48,408 bases of DNA from assembly GCF_001469165.1 (NCBI RefSeq), contig NZ_JABX01000045.1, positions 1 through 48,408 on the forward strand. Reading direction: 5' to 3'. Below the pieces are notes generated by a model. That model was not told the origin of the DNA and ran no database searches. It worked only from the letters and a program-made list of their open reading frames with translations. The stretch comes from Thiohalocapsa sp. ML1 (GTDB lineage Bacteria; Pseudomonadota; Gammaproteobacteria; Chromatiales; Chromatiaceae). Shown here one piece after another: positions 46,116-48,408 of this stretch. Within the stretch, counting starts at the first letter, position 1; every line of letters starts with the position of its first letter. The translations under genes were made by a program, and so were the position numbers.

Positions 46116-46739
46116 CTAACCGACCCGAAGGCCTTTTGCCACAAAATAGGATTCGCGGCTCTGGCTGCGGGACGCCTCGGGCTTGCGGCAGACCACCTTG
46201 TCGAAGCTGCCGCGCAAATCGCGCAGCGCCTCGTCGAAGCCTGCTCCCTGGAAGGCTTTGACGACCACACTGCCCCCGGGTTTCAGCACCCGCCGGGCAA
46301 AGTCGATCGCGACCTCCACGAGCAGCATGGACCGCGGCTGGTCCACCGCCTTCATGCCCGACACGTTTGGGGCCATGTCGGAAAGCACAAGATCCGCGGG
46401 CGCGTCGCCGAGCCAGGCGAGCGCGGCCTCAAGGAGGGCTTGGTCGTTGAAGTCGCCGGTGAGGATGTCGGCGCCGGGGACCGGCGCCATCGGCAGCAGG
46501 TCCAGCGCCAGCACGCGCCCGTGCCGCCCCACTGCCTGCGCCGCCACCTGCGTCCAGCCGCCCGGCGCGGCGCCCAAGTCCACGACGCACAGGCCGGGGC
46601 GCAGGAGCCGGTCCTTCTCTTGGAGCTCCAGCAGCTTGTAGGCGGCGCGGGAACGATAGCCCTCGGCCTTGGCGCGGCGCACGTAGGGGTCGCTCGCCTG
46701 CCGGGCGAGCCAGCGCTGGCTGCTGCCGGAACGCTTCAC
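46116..46739 (-). CDS. rlmE: 23S rRNA 2'-O-ribose methyltransferase
   Basis: 207 residues from GTG 46739, close to the 209 of E. coli RlmE (FtsJ), which methylates U2552. The AdoMet site is [15 protein letters not shown], with the catalytic K-D-K-E set in [22 protein letters not shown] and [13 protein letters not shown]. No good ribosome-binding site precedes any start; an extension to a TTG at 46814 is possible. It precedes ftsH on the same strand, as in other gammaproteobacteria. Confidence 0.94.
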   Translation of the reverse strand: MKRSGSSQRWLARQASDPYVRRAKAEGYRSRAAYKLLELQEKDRLLRPGLCVVDLGAAPGGWTQVAAQAVGRHGRVLALDLLPMAPVPGADILTGDFNDQALLEAALAWLGDAPADLVLSDMAPNVSGMKAVDQPRSMLLVEVAIDFARRVLKPGGSVVVKAFQGAGFDEALRDLRGSFDKVVCRKPEASRSQSRESYFVAKGLRVG

Positions 46740-46828
46740 GAGGGATGATGATCGATTAGGGCGGGTGTCACGGGCGCTTAGGTTGCGCGTGCGCGCGGCC
46801 GGACGCAAGAGCAAGGGATTCAGGCCCG

Positions 46829-46876
46829 GGGGCGCCCGCCTCGGCCCTTGGCCCTTGGTTCAAGGCCTTGTCGGTC
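46829..46876. repeat. Dispersed repeat A, copy 4 (partial)
   Basis: CCTCGGCCCTTGGCCCTTGG followed by TTCAAGG and CTTGTCGGTC, corresponding to the two ends of copy 1 (7360-7495) with the middle missing. It sits between rlmE and the next minus-strand gene. Confidence 0.55.
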
Positions 46877-46891
46877 CGCGCCTTCGCCGTC

Positions 46892-47665
46892 CTAAACCCG
46901 GTCCACCCAGTCGAACTCGAAGACCTCCAACAACCCTCCGGCGACGGCCCCGGCGAACATCGCCGCGAGCAGCGCCGCCGGCAGCAGCTCGCTCGCGCGC
47001 AGCAGCGGCATGGTCAGCACACTGGCCTCACCGATGGCGAAGATACCGGCGAAGGCCGTGAGCCCGTTCGCGGCCACCGCCGCGATGATCGCGATGATGA
47101 GGCCCTCGTTCAGGTCGCAGAAGCGCCCGCGCTGCGTGGGCCGCGCCGGCCGCGCAAGGAGCACGCTGACGTAGAGCACGCCGGTCACGGAGACCAGGAA
47201 GGCCACGGCCGCCGGCGCCGGCAGCCGAACGCCCGCGAGCAGGTCTGCCGTGAGCAGGAGTCCGCCGGCGAGTGCGCCCATGGACAGCCCTGCCGCGACC
47301 TTGAGCCCGACGTTCGCGGTGCAGCGGCACGGAAAGCGCACGAGAAACCCCACGGCCAGACTTACCACCAACGCGGCGAGGCTCAAGAGCCAGGGCGAGA
47401 CGTTCGGGCCGACCATCGCCATGCCCAGCACGGCCAGCCCCGTGCCGATAACGCTGGCGGTGAGCGCGAGCTGGCGCGCGCCGTAGAAGGCCGCGCCGAT
47501 GCCGCCCGCGATGCCCGCTGCGGCCGGCATCGCGACGACGCCGAGCGGTGCGCTCAACAGCTCGCTCAGCACCAGGTAGAGCGGCGCGTAGATCATGCCG
47601 ATCAGGCTCCAGACGCCGGCACGGATGAGAACGGGGGACAACTGGTACGGCACGGCTTGCGTCAT
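46892..47665 (-). CDS. Multipass membrane protein, unknown function
   Basis: 257 residues from ATG 47665 (an upstream GTG at 47716 is possible). Seven or eight hydrophobic helices are seen (AGVWSLIGMIYAPLYLVLS, LGVVAMPAAAGIAGGIGAAF, ASVIGTGLAVLGMAMVG and others), with a central charged stretch (LARPARPTQRGRFCDLNEG) likely in the cytoplasm. A pair of close cysteines occurs in RFPCRCTANVG. No transporter motif is recognised. It is separated from rlmE by about 150 bases containing a repeat copy, so it may be transcribed separately. Confidence 0.75.
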   Translation of the reverse strand: MTQAVPYQLSPVLIRAGVWSLIGMIYAPLYLVLSELLSAPLGVVAMPAAAGIAGGIGAAFYGARQLALTASVIGTGLAVLGMAMVGPNVSPWLLSLAALVVSLAVGFLVRFPCRCTANVGLKVAAGLSMGALAGGLLLTADLLAGVRLPAPAAVAFLVSVTGVLYVSVLLARPARPTQRGRFCDLNEGLIIAIIAAVAANGLTAFAGIFAIGEASVLTMPLLRASELLPAALLAAMFAGAVAGGLLEVFEFDWVDRV

Positions 47666-47839
47666 CGGAGCTGACTCATTGTTGGGGACGGTGTTGGCGG
47701 CGGGACGCCGCGACACCGGAACGGCCGGGCCGCATCGAAGCGGCCCACGACGTTTGCATTAGTACTTGATGATACTGACGAACTGGGCCGAGAGAAACCG
47801 CCTGGATCACAATTTTGCTGCGCCGCATCAAATAGGAAG

Positions 47840-47909
47840 GAGCTAGGAGCTAGGAGCTAGGAGCTAGGAGCTAGGAGCTAGGAGCTAGGAGCTAGGAGCT
47901 AGGGGCTAG
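47840..47909 (+). repeat. Heptamer tandem array GAGCTAG
   Basis: Nine exact copies (47840-47902) and one with a single change. The unit contains CTAG, generally rare in bacterial genomes, giving nine or ten CTAG sites in 70 bases. Non-coding. Confidence 0.95.
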
Positions 47910-47926
47910 GAGCGGCGCCGACGCGG

Positions 47927-48408
47927 CTGACCGGGACCGCCGGCTTTCCAGCCGGCTCGGCGCCGACGCGGCTCAATGCCGCGTCGGCGGCGTCTGTGCT
48001 GATAAGCGGGCACATGCGCGCTCGCCTACCCCGGCGGCTCGGCACGGCCAACCGCCCGGCTCCCGCGCCGCAGATCGCGCGCCGGGGGCATCGAGCCCCC
48101 GGCACGCGAAGCCGGCTGAAAGCCGGCGCTCCCAGTCCGCGGCTGACCGGGATCGCCGGCTTTCCTGCCGGCTCGGCGCCGACGCGGCTCGATGCCGCAT
48201 CGGCGGCGTCTGTGCTGATAAGCGGGCACATGCGCGCTCGCCTACCCCGGCGGCGCGGCACGGCCAACCGCCCGGCTCCCGCGCCGCAGATCGCGCGCCG
48301 GGGGCATCGAGCCCCCGGCACGCGAAGCCGGCTGAAAGCCGGCGCTCCCAGTCCGCGGCTGACCGGGATCGCCGGCTTTCCAGCCGGCTCGGCGCCGACG
48401 CGGCTCGA
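47927..48408. repeat. 216-bp tandem array of repeat B (MITE-like element)
   Basis: Two full 216-bp copies (47927-48142 and 48143-48358) and 50 bases of a third that runs off the window. Units differ by a few bases. They are a variant, in inverted orientation, of the element at 15314-15524, with the same GCCGGCTTTC ends and TCGAT-loop hairpins. The 216-base period equals 72 codons, so a repetitive open frame arises on the minus strand; it has no initiation signals and is taken as non-coding. Confidence 0.85.

Noticed and set aside
47899-48321. Minus-strand frame with a 72-residue repeat
   Set aside because: Produced by the 216-bp period of a hairpin-rich repeat; no ribosome-binding site, and the single copy near 15.3 kb is not open in the same way.
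47840-48408. CRISPR-like array at the window end
   Set aside because: Repeats are contiguous with no spacers, and no cas genes are present.

Overview
The window is high-GC, gene-dense chromosomal DNA of a gammaproteobacterium. Three runs of genes follow gammaproteobacterial order: exbB-exbD-msbA-lpxK with kdsB next to it; NSS transporter-ratA-rnfH facing bamE and fur; and rlmE-ftsH-folP-glmM. MsbA, LpxK, KdsB, LolD/LolC and BamE mean a Gram-negative envelope with Kdo-containing LPS. Two PEP-CTERM-type C-termini, S-methylthioinosine (rather than methylthioadenosine) phosphorylase, and many GC-rich intergenic repeats would fit a Chromatiales/purple-sulfur-type genome. That placement is inference. 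No rRNA, tRNA or CRISPR array was seen.

Layout. 1-3872: a long leader and RNase E (rne). 4099-7329: sulfotransferase, GT4 glycosyltransferase and a DUF2334-type deacetylase, likely one surface-glycan cluster. 7360-9735: a patchwork of a dispersed repeat, a small hypothetical gene with a decayed HEPN-like partner, a low-molecular-weight tyrosine phosphatase with a small secreted coiled-coil protein, a structured RNA candidate with a strong terminator, and three kinds of short repeats. 9736-14866: a small hypothetical gene and the tightly overlapping exbB-exbD-msbA-lpxK block followed by kdsB (lipid A/Kdo synthesis and export). 14867-17135: a repeat-rich junk zone with a MITE-like element, a yefM/yoeB-type toxin-antitoxin pair with a palindromic operator, a PEP-CTERM gene remnant and an IS91-type transposase remnant abutting comEC. 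17120-23299: comEC, a DUF2062 protein, lolD-lolC and a low-complexity single-pass membrane protein. 23385-25685: mtnP-type phosphorylase, hemerythrin and hypoxanthine phosphoribosyltransferase. The first and third form a salvage route from methylthioinosine to IMP. 26093-30602: a two-gene operon of a PEP-CTERM protein and a 1281-residue secreted 5'-nucleotidase/beta-propeller fusion.

30750-35943 is an accessory/defence island: a MazF-type toxin with a ribbon-helix-helix antitoxin and operator, then a three-gene set of a MerR-like DNA-binding protein, a 1016-residue N6-adenine DNA methyltransferase and a protein with a PD-(D/E)XK-like motif. It looks like a restriction-modification system of unusual composition and is the best candidate here for an under-described system. 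36108-38343: two orphan oligopeptide-type ABC permeases behind an L,D-transpeptidase. 38402-47665: fur, bamE, rnfH, ratA, an NSS transporter, glmM, folP, ftsH, rlmE and a multipass membrane protein. folP contains a near-perfect intrinsic-terminator structure on its sense strand. 47840-48408: a heptamer array followed by a 216-bp tandem array of the same hairpin-rich element found singly near 15.3 kb.

Most promoter calls and several start codons are judgement calls from the sequence alone. Family assignments rest on recognised motifs, not on database searches.
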